From positions 1 to 64,000 of the forward strand of contig NZ_JAFRDR010000016.1 of NCBI RefSeq assembly GCF_017377795.1: a stretch of DNA of 64,000 nucleotides. Reading direction: 5' to 3'. Positions 1 through 8,677 of the stretch are shown piece by piece. The translations under genes and the position numbers were made by a program. Source of the stretch: Williamsia soli (GTDB taxonomy: Bacteria > Actinomycetota > Actinomycetes > Mycobacteriales > Mycobacteriaceae). Under the pieces are notes generated by a model, which was not told the DNA's origin, ran no database searches, and saw only the letters and a program-made list of their open reading frames with translations. Position 1 is the first letter of the stretch. The number at the start of each line of letters is the position of its first letter.

Positions 1-347
1 AGGATCGTAAGCAGTTCGGGAAGTCGATCAGCTCGTTTCAGGGTGTGGAGTTCATGATCGCGGATATGGCGATGAAGATCGAGGCTGCTCGTCTGATGGT
101 GTACACCTCGGCGGCGCGGGCTGAGCGGGGGGAGAAGAATCTGGGGTTCATCTCGGCGGCGGCGAAGTGTTTTGCCTCGGATGTGGCGATGGAGGTGACC
201 ACTGATGCGGTGCAGTTGTTCGGTGGTGCCGGTTACACCCGTGATTTCCCGGTGGAACGGATGATGCGTGATGCCAAGATCACCCAGATTTACGAGGGCA
301 CCAACCAGATCCAGCGCGTCGTGATGTCACGAGCACTCCTGCGCTGA
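1..347 (+). CDS. acyl-CoA dehydrogenase, C-terminal part (5' truncated by window)
   Basis: Only the C-terminal domain is present. The frame is open from base 3 and the gene starts upstream of the window. The residues visible are the flavin-contacting helix bundle of acyl-CoA dehydrogenases, including [20 protein letters not shown] and the family's terminal [10 protein letters not shown] signature. The enzyme would oxidise an acyl-CoA to the 2-enoyl-CoA using FAD. Its last 21 bp overlap the 3' end of the convergent TetR gene. The substrate cannot be told from this fragment. Confidence 0.93.
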   Translation, partial: DRKQFGKSISSFQGVEFMIADMAMKIEAARLMVYTSAARAERGEKNLGFISAAAKCFASDVAMEVTTDAVQLFGGAGYTRDFPVERMMRDAKITQIYEGTNQIQRVVMSRALLR

Positions 348-983
348 CACCATCTCCACGTGGCGGGCCTGATCCGCCGGCGGTGTGACATCGTCGTAGG
401 GCTCCCGGGCGGAGGGCCGGAGCCCTGCGACGAAAATCGACAGAATGCGTTCGACCAGTTCGTTGGGGTCGGTCGAGACGAGAAGCATCGGAGCGGCGGC
501 GATGGCAGGCAGTGGACGCGTGATCAACGCCACCCCGGACAAGAAGTCGGTCAAGGTGATGTCGGCTGCCACCGCGCCGTGCGATTTCGCACGCTCGATG
601 ATCTCGGCCACGGTTGCGAAGTTCGCCTGACGTGCTTCGATGAGTTCCGGCGGAATGAGTTCCTGATCGCGGACGATGATCGGGATCATTGCCCCCAGTT
701 GCAGCGACATGAACAAACGCGCCAACCGGATCATCGCCGCGGATGCGTCGGTCTCTGCCAACTGCCGGAGTTCATCGAGGATCAGTCGACTGGTCTCCAG
801 TCCGTCGGTGAGGATGGCAATCTTGAGATCAAGTCGCGTGGGAAAGTTTCGATACAGAGTTGCGATTCCGACTCCCGCGGCTTCGGCCACGGCTTCGAGA
901 GATACATCGTACCCGCGCTCGGCGAACTGTTCCCGGCCGGCGACAATCAGCCGTCGCCTACGTTCGATTGCATCCGCTCTCAC
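327..983 (-). CDS. TetR/AcrR-family transcriptional regulator
   Basis: 218 residues with an N-terminal TetR helix-turn-helix at about residues 10-55 ([20 protein letters not shown]) and a divergent ligand-binding C-terminal domain. The gene is convergent with the acyl-CoA dehydrogenase and overlaps its last 21 bp. A near-perfect 23-bp palindrome sits about 50 bp upstream of the ATG (1032-1054), as expected for an autorepressor site. The ligand is not predictable. It may control genes left of the window, or only itself. Confidence 0.9.
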   Translation of the reverse strand: MRADAIERRRRLIVAGREQFAERGYDVSLEAVAEAAGVGIATLYRNFPTRLDLKIAILTDGLETSRLILDELRQLAETDASAAMIRLARLFMSLQLGAMIPIIVRDQELIPPELIEARQANFATVAEIIERAKSHGAVAADITLTDFLSGVALITRPLPAIAAAPMLLVSTDPNELVERILSIFVAGLRPSAREPYDDVTPPADQARHVEMVSAQECS

Positions 984-1031
984 TGCACATCACTCATTCT
1001 GATCAAGTAACCGCTCTCAACGGACCATTCT

Positions 1032-1054
1032 ATACGGAGGAAATTCCTCGGTAT
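1032..1054. promoter_or_regulatory. 23-bp palindrome, probable TetR autoregulatory operator
   Basis: The arms are ATAC-G-GAGGAA and TTCCTC-G-GTAT around a central A. Ten of eleven positions pair. It lies 49 bp upstream of the TetR start at 983. TetR repressors often bind palindromes of this kind near their own promoter. The rest of 984-1349 (about 370 bp) has no convincing gene. It also has a 6-bp-arm inverted repeat, GTCGGC/GCCGAC, at 1312-1325 just before the GntR gene. Confidence 0.6.
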
Positions 1055-1349
1055 CGACAGAAGCCTAGCCCAGGCCGTACCACGGCCTGTGGGCCGGCAC
1101 TGATGCTTGCCGCATCCAGGCGACTATCGTTGAACCAGTGCGCGCGGCGTAATGCGGGTTGTGTGTGATCGGGTGCCGGCGAGGTGACTCATCGCTGATG
1201 GGTCGTACACCGCGACAGCGAGAGCGGTCGTCGGCAGACGGTGTGGCGGCAGGTGTGCAGTTGTGGTGGCCAAATAGCTGGCAGATGGTTCACGTGAGAT
1301 CCTGACATGGTGTCGGCACGCCGACGTTTCAGAGAGTGGAAAAGAGAGA

Positions 1350-2138
1350 ATGTTGACGGACGAGGTCGCAAGTGCCCCGCCGCTGGGGACACCTAGTTGG
1401 GATTCTGTGTCTGGCAGCACAATGGCGTCACGAATTATTTCTCAGATAAAGTCTGCGATTTTCGCCGGTGATCTACAACCGGGTCAGCGGCTGGGTACCG
1501 AGAAGAACATCGCCGATGAATTCGGCGTCAGCCGAATGGCTGCTCGAGATGCAATTCGAGGCCTCGAGGCTCTCGGTGCTGTCGACGTACGGGTGGGGCC
1601 CAAGGGCGGTGTGTACATCGGTCAGCCGAACGCCCAAAAGCTTTCTGACACCATGGCTGTGCAGTTTGCTCTCCTGGGGGTGAAACCTCAGGAGCTCATC
1701 GATGCGCAGGGCGCGATCGAAAAGGCTTCGATCAGTATGGCTGCCGGCAGCATGGCGTCGGGAAGTATCAGTCCTGACAAAATCGATGCACTGCGTGAGA
1801 GTTTGGCCGAGTTTTATAGCGACATGGAGAAAGCAACATCGCGCGTCGCAACCTTCGTGCCCCGCGTCATCGCGCTGCACGAAGAACTCGTCGAAGCCTC
1901 GGGAAACCGAGTGTTGACCAACCTTTTCAAGTCGATTCGCCTGCTGCTGGCGCCAATCTATCTTCGGGTCGCCGACAATACACCCGAAGAAGACGTCGAG
2001 AACGCCATTCGACTTGTCATGAGCTCACACGGCGATCTCCTGGATTTCCTGGCCGAGGGTAACCCGTCGTCGGCGCAACAGATCATCGGCGACCGGCTGC
2101 AGGAAATCAGAGATGCGCTCGTTCAGATGGGTGCTTGA
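1350..2138 (+). CDS. GntR-family regulator, FadR/FCD type (copy 1)
   Basis: 262 residues. A winged helix-turn-helix lies at about residues 25-95 (ADEFGVSRMAARDAIRGLEA), followed by an all-helical FCD ligand domain (FVPRVIALHEELVEASGNRV region). FadR-type regulators usually bind a carboxylated or CoA pathway intermediate and repress catabolic operons. The protein is a clear paralogue of the one at 27026-27802: the HTH and FCD cores are nearly colinear. It ends 8 bp from the convergent flavoprotein gene. The start codon follows a purine-rich stretch (AAAAGAGAGA). It is a plausible controller of the AT-rich dyads in the island, but that is inference. Confidence 0.9.
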   Translation: MLTDEVASAPPLGTPSWDSVSGSTMASRIISQIKSAIFAGDLQPGQRLGTEKNIADEFGVSRMAARDAIRGLEALGAVDVRVGPKGGVYIGQPNAQKLSDTMAVQFALLGVKPQELIDAQGAIEKASISMAAGSMASGSISPDKIDALRESLAEFYSDMEKATSRVATFVPRVIALHEELVEASGNRVLTNLFKSIRLLLAPIYLRVADNTPEEDVENAIRLVMSSHGDLLDFLAEGNPSSAQQIIGDRLQEIRDALVQMGA

Positions 2139-2146
2139 GCGTGGCC

Positions 2147-3526
2147 TTACAGATGACGAATCCTGAGATCGGCTGACGAACGAGGCGGGTGATCTCGCCG
2201 GATCTGGTCGGTGACGATTCGTGCCGATCCCACGCAGCCACTCTGGTCGGCTTGACCGTGTTCACGAGCGCCGTCGCCAACGTTCCACAGGTTCGCCACG
2301 GGCGTGGTTTGTGGCCAATCGTGACCGATGATCGCCCGTTGCGCGGGCCATACATCGCCCCCACAAATGTCCACGGAAACAATCCGAGCCCGACCGAACT
2401 CAGGATAGTTGTCCGCCAGTTCTCGCTTCAGGATCGCCACCTCCGCATCGGAATCGAAGTCCCCAGACGCAGGGTGCGGGGAACTCGCGGCCGCATACAG
2501 ATACCAACCCGGCGGAGCCAAGGTCGGCGACATCGCTGTGACCTCCATGGCATACGCCAGCCGCGTCGTCGACGCGAACAACGTCAGCCCCGTGAGTTTG
2601 CGTAGCGGAATGCGACTTGCGAAGTGGACAACGATCAGTGTGCTCGGGCGCGATGTCGCACGGACACTTTCGCCGTAGCCTTCCGGCAGATTCGCAGCGC
2701 CACACAAACCTACGGTGGCCAGCGGTCCGACGTCGCTGATCGCGAGCGATGTGCTGACGGTCACCGCCTCGCCACTGCGGTCGATCACCGCGCCGTTCAC
2801 GAGCCCTGCGCCGTCGAATGTCAGCCGGTCAACCGTACTGCTGAGCCACAGTGTCCCGCCGTCCCGTTCGAAGACGTTGGCCAGCACCTGCCATGGTCCG
2901 ATTGCCCCGTCCGGATGGACCCCGATGTTCAGCGCATCCTTCTTGGTGAAGTACTCGAAGAACATCGCGGCGTCTACATCGGTCGGCTCGGCTGCGAACA
3001 TCGCGCTCGTGAGATTGCGGATCAATCGCATCACTCTGGGTTTTCGTCCTCGGGCGGTGATCCACTCGCCGATGCTTATCCCGGTCGGTGGTCGCAGCCC
3101 GTCAAATCTGCTGCTTAACGAATTGACCAGCCGAAGAGATCCGTTGGCCAGGGCGCCGACGGGACCCTTGGTCAGCGGGACGTCCAACCGCCCGAGCCGA
3201 AGCGTCATCGGTGTGTCGGGTACCGACACCCCCATGTCCGCACCGAGCTCATCGAACAAGCGCTCGTTCTCGCCGCCGGTAGTGATGATCAGGGCGCCGG
3301 TGTGAACGGTGAATTCGCCTACCTCTTTGGTCGAAGCCCGTCCACCCACGCGATCGCGACTCTCCACCAGCAGGGTTCTGTACCCGAAGTTGCTCAGCCG
3401 TGCCGCAGCGGCCATACCTCCGGCGCCGGCACCGATGACCAGGGCATCGAAACGCAAGTCGGGGTCGTCCGGCTCACCGTCTGGTCGGGGTGCGGCGTCG
3501 TTTGACCGTGGCTGTCCGTCTGTCAT
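2147..3526 (-). CDS. FAD-dependent oxidoreductase, phytoene-dehydrogenase-like (paralogue A)
   Basis: 459 residues. An N-terminal dinucleotide-binding motif (VIGAGAGGMAAAARL, about residues 30-45) is followed by the VGGRAST motif of the phytoene desaturase/amine oxidase superfamily. A C-terminal NLWNVGDG segment closes the FAD site. The fold suits desaturation or dehydrogenation of a hydrophobic or alicyclic substrate. It shares long blocks with the protein at 8674-10011 (APPGWxLY...GDFD...RARI...NLWNVGDG), so they are paralogues. It is the last gene of the minus-strand operon after the three LEH-fold genes. GAGGAG about 9 bp upstream supports the start. The reaction is unknown. Confidence 0.85.
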   Translation of the reverse strand: MTDGQPRSNDAAPRPDGEPDDPDLRFDALVIGAGAGGMAAAARLSNFGYRTLLVESRDRVGGRASTKEVGEFTVHTGALIITTGGENERLFDELGADMGVSVPDTPMTLRLGRLDVPLTKGPVGALANGSLRLVNSLSSRFDGLRPPTGISIGEWITARGRKPRVMRLIRNLTSAMFAAEPTDVDAAMFFEYFTKKDALNIGVHPDGAIGPWQVLANVFERDGGTLWLSSTVDRLTFDGAGLVNGAVIDRSGEAVTVSTSLAISDVGPLATVGLCGAANLPEGYGESVRATSRPSTLIVVHFASRIPLRKLTGLTLFASTTRLAYAMEVTAMSPTLAPPGWYLYAAASSPHPASGDFDSDAEVAILKRELADNYPEFGRARIVSVDICGGDVWPAQRAIIGHDWPQTTPVANLWNVGDGAREHGQADQSGCVGSARIVTDQIRRDHPPRSSADLRIRHL

Positions 3527-3572
3527 GGGAAGCGATCTCCTCTGTGGGGCTGTAACCGGAGCTGCTCGAGCA

Positions 3573-4013
3573 TCAGAATTTCTTCTGCAGCGCTGGCACC
3601 AACGCTCCAGCCAGTCCGCGCGCTATGGCTCGTGCCCACGCCAGGTAATCGAAGTAGTCGCGCCACAGCGCAACCCTCCCGTCTCGGAGTTCGAGAACGC
3701 TGCACACCCACAGTTGCATGCGCACTCGCCCGACTATCCACGCGTCGGTGCGTTCGACGAGCACAGTGTCGCCATCAGCGGCGATTCGGTGGATCTTCAT
3801 GTCGATGACGAGCTGGCCCTCGCCGGCGCGCATGAACCGGACGATCCGATCGCGCCCCCGAAGGGTCGGCAGTCCTACGTTCTGCCACACCAGGTTACGG
3901 TCCGAGAGCGCTGCAACCGCGTCGAAGTCGTCGTCGCAGACCGCGCGAAGGAACGATTCGACGGTGGCGACCGAGTGTGCGGAGGTGGGTCGCAGCGGTT
4001 TGTTGTCGGTCAT
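3573..4013 (-). CDS. limonene-1,2-epoxide-hydrolase (EphG)-type protein, copy 1
   Basis: 146 residues from an ATG at 4013; longer in-frame extensions overlap the neighbouring gene and are rejected. It has the LEH/SnoaL-like cone fold. The LEH catalytic triad is visible: R88-x-D90 in ERTD and D119 in WRDYFD. N45, matching the LEH water-positioning Asn, is present in WQNVG, but the matching Tyr is a Trp. The C-terminal tail RGLAGALVPAL resembles mycobacterial EphG. Known LEHs open epoxides by direct water attack. The same fold also makes polyketide cyclases, so hydrolysis is likely but unproven. It is third of three tandem paralogues. Confidence 0.85.
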   Translation of the reverse strand: MTDNKPLRPTSAHSVATVESFLRAVCDDDFDAVAALSDRNLVWQNVGLPTLRGRDRIVRFMRAGEGQLVIDMKIHRIAADGDTVLVERTDAWIVGRVRMQLWVCSVLELRDGRVALWRDYFDYLAWARAIARGLAGALVPALQKKF

Positions 4014-4077
4014 GGTTCTCCATTGCGTTACGTGATTGTCGACCAGTGGTCTAGATAGAGGGACTGACGTGTGGTTG

Positions 4078-4548
4078 TCAAAAACTTCGACGAATCGAGG
4101 GAAGCGCAACGCCAAGCAATCCGCGCAGGGCGGCCCTGGCGAACGCCAGATAGTCGAAGTAGTCGCGCCACAACGTGATTCGACCACCACGTAACTCGAA
4201 AACGGCGCAGGCCCAGAACTGCATCCGAAGACGGCCGATGACGATCGCGTCGGTGCGTTCGACCAAGACGGTGTCGCCGGCGCCGGCGATGCGGTGAATA
4301 CAGACCTCGATGAACAAGCGTCCCTCGCAGGCACGAATGGCCCGCATCACCCGCGACCGGCCCTTGAATTTTGGCGAGCCCACGTTCTCCCACACCAGGT
4401 CGTCTGCGGCGAGCGCCTCGAGGGTGTCGAGATCTTGCACCTGGAGCGCATCCAGGAATCGCTCGACAATCCGCACGTTCTCCGTCGTCTTCGCGTCACC
4501 GGGGGAATGGTCTGTGTACGCGGCACTTGTTGTCGATGGGGCGTTCAC
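4078..4548 (-). CDS. limonene-1,2-epoxide-hydrolase (EphG)-type protein, copy 2
   Basis: 156 residues. LEH catalytic residues are R98-x-D100 (ERTD) and D129 (WRDYFD), with N55 in WENVG and Trp in place of the canonical Tyr. It overlaps copy 3 upstream by 4 bp (ATGA), which implies translational coupling. It is separated from copy 1 by 64 bp. Conserved blocks (CIHRIAGAGDTVLVERTDA, LWRDYFDYLAFARA) are shared with copy 1, pointing to tandem duplication. It probably hydrates an epoxide or related strained intermediate made by the oxygenases of the cluster. Confidence 0.86.
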   Translation of the reverse strand: MNAPSTTSAAYTDHSPGDAKTTENVRIVERFLDALQVQDLDTLEALAADDLVWENVGSPKFKGRSRVMRAIRACEGRLFIEVCIHRIAGAGDTVLVERTDAIVIGRLRMQFWACAVFELRGGRITLWRDYFDYLAFARAALRGLLGVALPSIRRSF

Positions 4549-4991
4549 AGCTTTTTCACCACAAATGGGAATACCAGTCCGACCAGGCCGCGTGCGGTCG
4601 CCCTTGCCAGGGCCAGGTAGTCGAAGTAGTCACGCCACAGGGTGACCTTTCCGTCTCTGACCTCGAATACTCCGTACACCCAGAGGACGATTCGCAAGCG
4701 TCCGATGATCCAGGCATCTGTGCGTTCCATGAGCACGCTGCCGTCGGCCGCGGTCACTCGGTGCGTCTTCAGCTCGGTTCTGAACTTTCCCTCCCCAGAA
4801 CGCAGTACCTTCATCACCCGGTCCTTGCCGCGCACCGTGGTCATGCCTGCGATGAGCCATTCCAGTTCATCCGCCGACAGGTACTCGATCGTGTCGAAAT
4901 CGTCTGCTTCCACCGCTTGCAGGAAGTGCTCGACCACCCGGATGTCTTCGTGAATTGTGCGTGGAACCGGCTGGACAGTGGGACCTGTCAT
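4545..4991 (-). CDS. limonene-1,2-epoxide-hydrolase (EphG)-type protein, copy 3, atypical water site
   Basis: 148 residues, first gene of the minus-strand operon. The R90-x-D92 pair and D121 of the LEH triad are kept. The WxN segment that positions the attacking water in the family is WLI here, with I47 replacing the Asn. That change could alter or remove hydrolase activity, or shift the protein to isomerase, cyclase or binding roles. The start lies 59 bp from the AT-rich dyad at 5050-5065, which it shares with the divergent Rieske operon. Confidence 0.83.
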   Translation of the reverse strand: MTGPTVQPVPRTIHEDIRVVEHFLQAVEADDFDTIEYLSADELEWLIAGMTTVRGKDRVMKVLRSGEGKFRTELKTHRVTAADGSVLMERTDAWIIGRLRIVLWVYGVFEVRDGKVTLWRDYFDYLALARATARGLVGLVFPFVVKKL

Positions 4992-5049
4992 CGGAGATGC
5001 CTTTCGATGGGAACTCGGATCGACTTCGCGAAGTCTCTGGACACGAGAC

Positions 5050-5065
5050 CTATATTACAATAATA
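5050..5065 (-). promoter_or_regulatory. AT-rich dyad operator candidate, site 1 (divergent LEH/Rieske promoter)
   Basis: On the minus strand this reads TATTATTGTAATATAG. It contains a perfect inverted repeat ATATTA-TTG-TAATAT (5052-5066). It matches 14 of 16 positions of the island consensus CATTATTRTAATATCG. It lies between divergent genes starting at 4991 and 5236, so one site could control both operons. Confidence 0.6.
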
Positions 5066-5235
5066 TCTATGCAGCGGGCCACAGTTTGAGTCATAGCTCG
5101 CCTGACAGCCTCAGGCGGCGATGAGAGCCGGGTTCCACAGCGCCGCGCAGACTCACCGCGCCTGCGCGAGGAGATTTGCTTCGGCAACCCGTCAGCGTCC
5201 TGCATCGGTTTGCAGCCAAACAGCGAAGGATAGAG

Positions 5236-6555
5236 ATGTCGTCCATGAACACCGACGTGCCGTCCACGTCCAGCGTCCATCCACAAGATCGTTGGAGCGT
5301 CTTGACCCGCACGGGCCCTGGCGAGCCGGCAGGCGATCTGCTCCGCCGATACTGGCAGCCCATCGGCATCGCGGCGGAGTACGCCGCGGGAGCGCCGCCT
5401 GCCCACATCAAGGTGCTGAGCGAAGATCTTGTTCTCTTCCGCGACGACTCTGGTGAACTGGGTTTGCTGGCGCTCCGGTGCCCTCACCGTAACGCCGACC
5501 TCAGCTACGGCCGCATCGAAGACGGTGGCTTGCGCTGTCCGTACCACGGATGGTTGTTCGACCGTGACGGTGCTTGCTTGGAGCAGCCGAATGTCCCCGC
5601 CGCACAGCGCACCGTCGCGAACTGGCGCCAACCCTCGTTCCCTGTGCAGGAACGTGGCGGTCTCGTGTGGGCATATCTGGGCACGGGCGAACCGCCGGTC
5701 CTGCCCAACTACCCATTCATCGACGGCCCCTCCGAGCACATCTACATCAACCGCTGGTTGTCGGAGTGCAACTACCTCCAGGCCAACGAGGGCAACATCG
5801 ACCCGAGCCACACCTCATTCGTCCACCGCATGGAGCATCCCGCGGCCGACGCGACCATGACGGGCTTCGAGGCAGACTCGGCTCCGCGGCTCTCGGTCGT
5901 CGAGACGAGCTACGGCTTCCGGCTCCTGGCCGAGCGCGACTACGTCGACGAGAAGACCTTCTTGCGATGCTCGAACTTCATCCTTCCGAATGCGGCTTCG
6001 GCCAACGGTTTCGAGGCGATGTACGGGCTGGGGGGAGCCACGATGTTGTGGCACGTCCCCATCGACGATCACACGCACTACCGCTATGAGGTCACATACC
6101 ACGCAAAGAATGAGATCGCCTCCGAAATTCTGGATGCGTCGGTCAAAGCAGAGCTCGACGAGAACGGAAAGCGACGCAGGCTGTTGGAGAACCGGTTCCT
6201 TCAGGACCGCTCAGAGATGATCGACAAGACGTTCGCCGGTGTGGGTACCGCGTTCCCGATCCACGATCTGCTGGTCACGGAGTCCATGGGCTCGATCAGC
6301 GACCGTCGTACCGAGCACCTCACCCCATCGGATCTGGGTGTCATGCGCGCGCGTCGCATGCTCCTGCAGGCCTTGGAAGACGTCTCGGCAGGCAAAGAGC
6401 CCAAGGGCGTGTGGCGTGACGCCAGCCTGGGATCTTTCCAAGATTTCGTCACCTTTTCGGACTGGATCGAAAAAAGCTCCGATCCGGCAGCGCACGCCGA
6501 GCAGATGACCAAGCGGAACATCTACGCCCGCAACGAACCGACTACCGCGAACTGA
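5236..6555 (+). CDS. Rieske aromatic ring-hydroxylating oxygenase, phthalate 4,5-dioxygenase (Pht3)-like
   Basis: 439 residues from the ATG at 5236, preceded by GAAGGA; this equals the usual Pht3 length. Rieske [2Fe-2S] ligands are C82-x-H84 and C101-x2-H104. The mononuclear iron motif is D189-x2-H192-x4-H197 (DPSHTSFVH). It belongs to the homomeric class that includes phthalate 4,5-dioxygenase and O-demethylases. It would insert dioxygen into an aromatic ring, or demethylate or hydroxylate it, with electrons from the reductase encoded just downstream. The exact substrate is not predictable. It is first gene of a five-gene operon. Confidence 0.9.
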   Translation: MSSMNTDVPSTSSVHPQDRWSVLTRTGPGEPAGDLLRRYWQPIGIAAEYAAGAPPAHIKVLSEDLVLFRDDSGELGLLALRCPHRNADLSYGRIEDGGLRCPYHGWLFDRDGACLEQPNVPAAQRTVANWRQPSFPVQERGGLVWAYLGTGEPPVLPNYPFIDGPSEHIYINRWLSECNYLQANEGNIDPSHTSFVHRMEHPAADATMTGFEADSAPRLSVVETSYGFRLLAERDYVDEKTFLRCSNFILPNAASANGFEAMYGLGGATMLWHVPIDDHTHYRYEVTYHAKNEIASEILDASVKAELDENGKRRRLLENRFLQDRSEMIDKTFAGVGTAFPIHDLLVTESMGSISDRRTEHLTPSDLGVMRARRMLLQALEDVSAGKEPKGVWRDASLGSFQDFVTFSDWIEKSSDPAAHAEQMTKRNIYARNEPTTAN

Positions 6556-6660
6556 CGACGGCAGGGCCACAGAGTCGGCGCACAGGGCAGCTACAAGTGT
6601 GCCGACTCGAAGGGTCCTGATCTCAGCTCGACAAGTCGAAGATCGACGGAGTGAATGCGA

Positions 6661-7626
6661 ATGATGAACAGAGCACCGAAACAGATCGATGTGATCGTCG
6701 CCGAGGCCACGCTCGAGGCCGAAGGGGTCGTGTCGGTGAAACTGGTCGCCGCCGACGGCGGTGATCTCCCCCCATGGGACGCCGGGTCTCATGTTGATGT
6801 CTACATCGAACCGGGGCTGATCCGGCAATACTCACTCTGCGGTGACCCCCGCGACGTGAGTTCGTACCGTCTGGGGATTCTGCTCTCAGAGCTCAGTCGC
6901 GGCGGCTCGAAGGCCATGCACGCTCTGGATGCGGGACATCGCCTCACGATCGGCGCTCCCCGTAACAACTTCGAGCTGATCGAGACGGCGCAGAAGAGCA
7001 TTCTGATCGGCGGTGGAATCGGCATCACTCCGCTCATGAGCATGGCAATCCGATTGAATCAGATCGAGCAGCCCTTCGAGTTCCACTACTGCGCGCGAAG
7101 CTACCGGCGAGCGGCGTTCCTCCAAGAACTCATGCAGGAGCCGTTCGGGTACCGGATGTGGGGCCATTTCGACGATGAGCCGCCCCAGATGTTCTCGCCC
7201 GATGTGCATCTCGCTGCGCCCGACGCCGGCACACATCTCTACGTGTGTGGACCAACGGGGTTCATGGACTTTGTGACCGGCAGCGCCCTTGCACTCGGGT
7301 GGGCCCCAGAGCGGATTCACACCGAGAGCTTCAACGCCGACGCTGTCGACGAGACCGGTGACACGTTCACAGTGCATGCCGCCAGATCCGGCATCACCGT
7401 CGAAGTTCCGTCAGGACGTTCCATCGCGGAGGTGTTGTTCGATCACAACGTCCGAATCCCGACCTCGTGCGCCCAGGGCATCTGCGGAACGTGCATCACG
7501 ACGGTGATCGACGGTGTTCCTGATCACCGCGACTCGTATCTGACCGACGCAGAGAAAGAGAGCAACACCGAGATCGCAGTGTGCTGCTCGCGTGCGAACT
7601 CGGCCAAATTGACCCTGGACGTCTGA
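6661..7626 (+). CDS. phthalate-dioxygenase-reductase-type FMN/[2Fe-2S] oxidoreductase
   Basis: About 321 residues from ATG 6661 (GGAG nine bases upstream; an ATG at 6655 is also in frame). The order is flavin-binding barrel (RQYSLCGDP), NAD-binding domain (LIGGGIGITPLMSM) and C-terminal plant-type ferredoxin with ligands in SCAQGICGTC and CC. This is the Pht2/VanB architecture, passing electrons from NAD(P)H to a Rieske oxygenase. It is the only such reductase in the window, so it may serve all three Rieske oxygenases. Confidence 0.93.
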   Translation: MMNRAPKQIDVIVAEATLEAEGVVSVKLVAADGGDLPPWDAGSHVDVYIEPGLIRQYSLCGDPRDVSSYRLGILLSELSRGGSKAMHALDAGHRLTIGAPRNNFELIETAQKSILIGGGIGITPLMSMAIRLNQIEQPFEFHYCARSYRRAAFLQELMQEPFGYRMWGHFDDEPPQMFSPDVHLAAPDAGTHLYVCGPTGFMDFVTGSALALGWAPERIHTESFNADAVDETGDTFTVHAARSGITVEVPSGRSIAEVLFDHNVRIPTSCAQGICGTCITTVIDGVPDHRDSYLTDAEKESNTEIAVCCSRANSAKLTLDV

Positions 7627-7654
7627 CGACTGTCCAAGAACTGGAAGAAGATCA

Positions 7655-8677
7655 ATGGCAAGAATCGTTCTCGGAATAGGATCCTCACACGGACCCATGT
7701 TGTCGACGCCGCCCGATCAATGGGGTCTGCGCGTCGGTGCCGACAAGTCCAACCCTGAGCAGTGGTACAAGGGGAACAGTTACACGTTCGACGAATTGGT
7801 CGATCTGCGAAGTGAATCGAACTTCGAGGCAGAGGCCAACGTCGACGTGTGGGCGCAGAAGCACCGGGCCTGCCGGGCCGCTCTGGACAAACTGGCAGAT
7901 GTGTTCGAGGCTGCGGAAGTCGACGTCGTGGTCATCTTCGGCAACGACCAGATGGAGATCTTCGCGGAGCCGTTGATTCCCGCGATCTCGGTGTGGCGCG
8001 GTGAAGAGATCCCCAATTACTTCCCAGGGGAGGAATACCTGAGCCGGTTGCCGGTCGGCATCGAGGTCTCGGTGCCCGGTCACGTAGCGCCCGAGGGCGC
8101 TACCAACCCCGGGCACCAAGAGTTGGCAGACAGCATCATCTCTCAGGCCATGAACGACAACTTCGATGTAGCCGTGCTTCGGGAGCTGCCACCGCACACC
8201 AATCACATTCCGCACGCTTTCGGATTCATCTACCGACAGATCATGCGGGACAGAATGATTCCTTCTGTCCCCGTGCTCTTCAACACCTTCTACCCACCCA
8301 ACCAGCCTACGGTGAGCCGGTGCTACTCCTTTGGAGAATCGGTGGTCAAAGCCATCGAGGAGTGGGATTCCGACGCTCGCGTCGCGCTCGTCAGCTCCGG
8401 CGGTCTCACGCACTTCGTGATCGATGAAGAAGTGGACCGGGCACTGTTCGACACATTGGAACAGCAGTCCATCGAACCATTGGCATCTCTGGGGGAAGAC
8501 ATCTACAACGCGGGAACCTCCGAGATCAAGAATTGGATCCCCGTGGCCGGCGCGATGGCCACCCTGGGATTGAAACCCACTGTCGTCGACTACGTCCCGT
8601 GCTACCGGTCTGCCGCGGGAACAGGCATCGCGATGGGGTTCGTCTACTGGACCGCCGAAGACGAGGGCAACGCATGA
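7655..8677 (+). CDS. LigB-type (class III) extradiol ring-cleavage dioxygenase
   Basis: 340 residues of the LigB superfamily. His12 in GSSHGPML matches the first Fe(II) ligand of LigB, and a central HTNHIPHAFGF segment carries further conserved histidines. No separate LigA-type small subunit is seen. Such enzymes open catecholic rings, such as protocatechuate or gallate types, next to the diol. Its place after a Rieske oxygenase and reductase fits cleavage of the hydroxylated product. It overlaps the following flavoprotein gene by 4 bp (ATGA). Confidence 0.88.
   Translation: MARIVLGIGSSHGPMLSTPPDQWGLRVGADKSNPEQWYKGNSYTFDELVDLRSESNFEAEANVDVWAQKHRACRAALDKLADVFEAAEVDVVVIFGNDQMEIFAEPLIPAISVWRGEEIPNYFPGEEYLSRLPVGIEVSVPGHVAPEGATNPGHQELADSIISQAMNDNFDVAVLRELPPHTNHIPHAFGFIYRQIMRDRMIPSVPVLFNTFYPPNQPTVSRCYSFGESVVKAIEEWDSDARVALVSSGGLTHFVIDEEVDRALFDTLEQQSIEPLASLGEDIYNAGTSEIKNWIPVAGAMATLGLKPTVVDYVPCYRSAAGTGIAMGFVYWTAEDEGNA

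Noticed and set aside
3573-4334. 253-residue version of LEH copy 1
   Set aside because: The extra N-terminal part overlaps copy 2 in another frame and is not LEH-like. ATG 4013 gives the normal family length.
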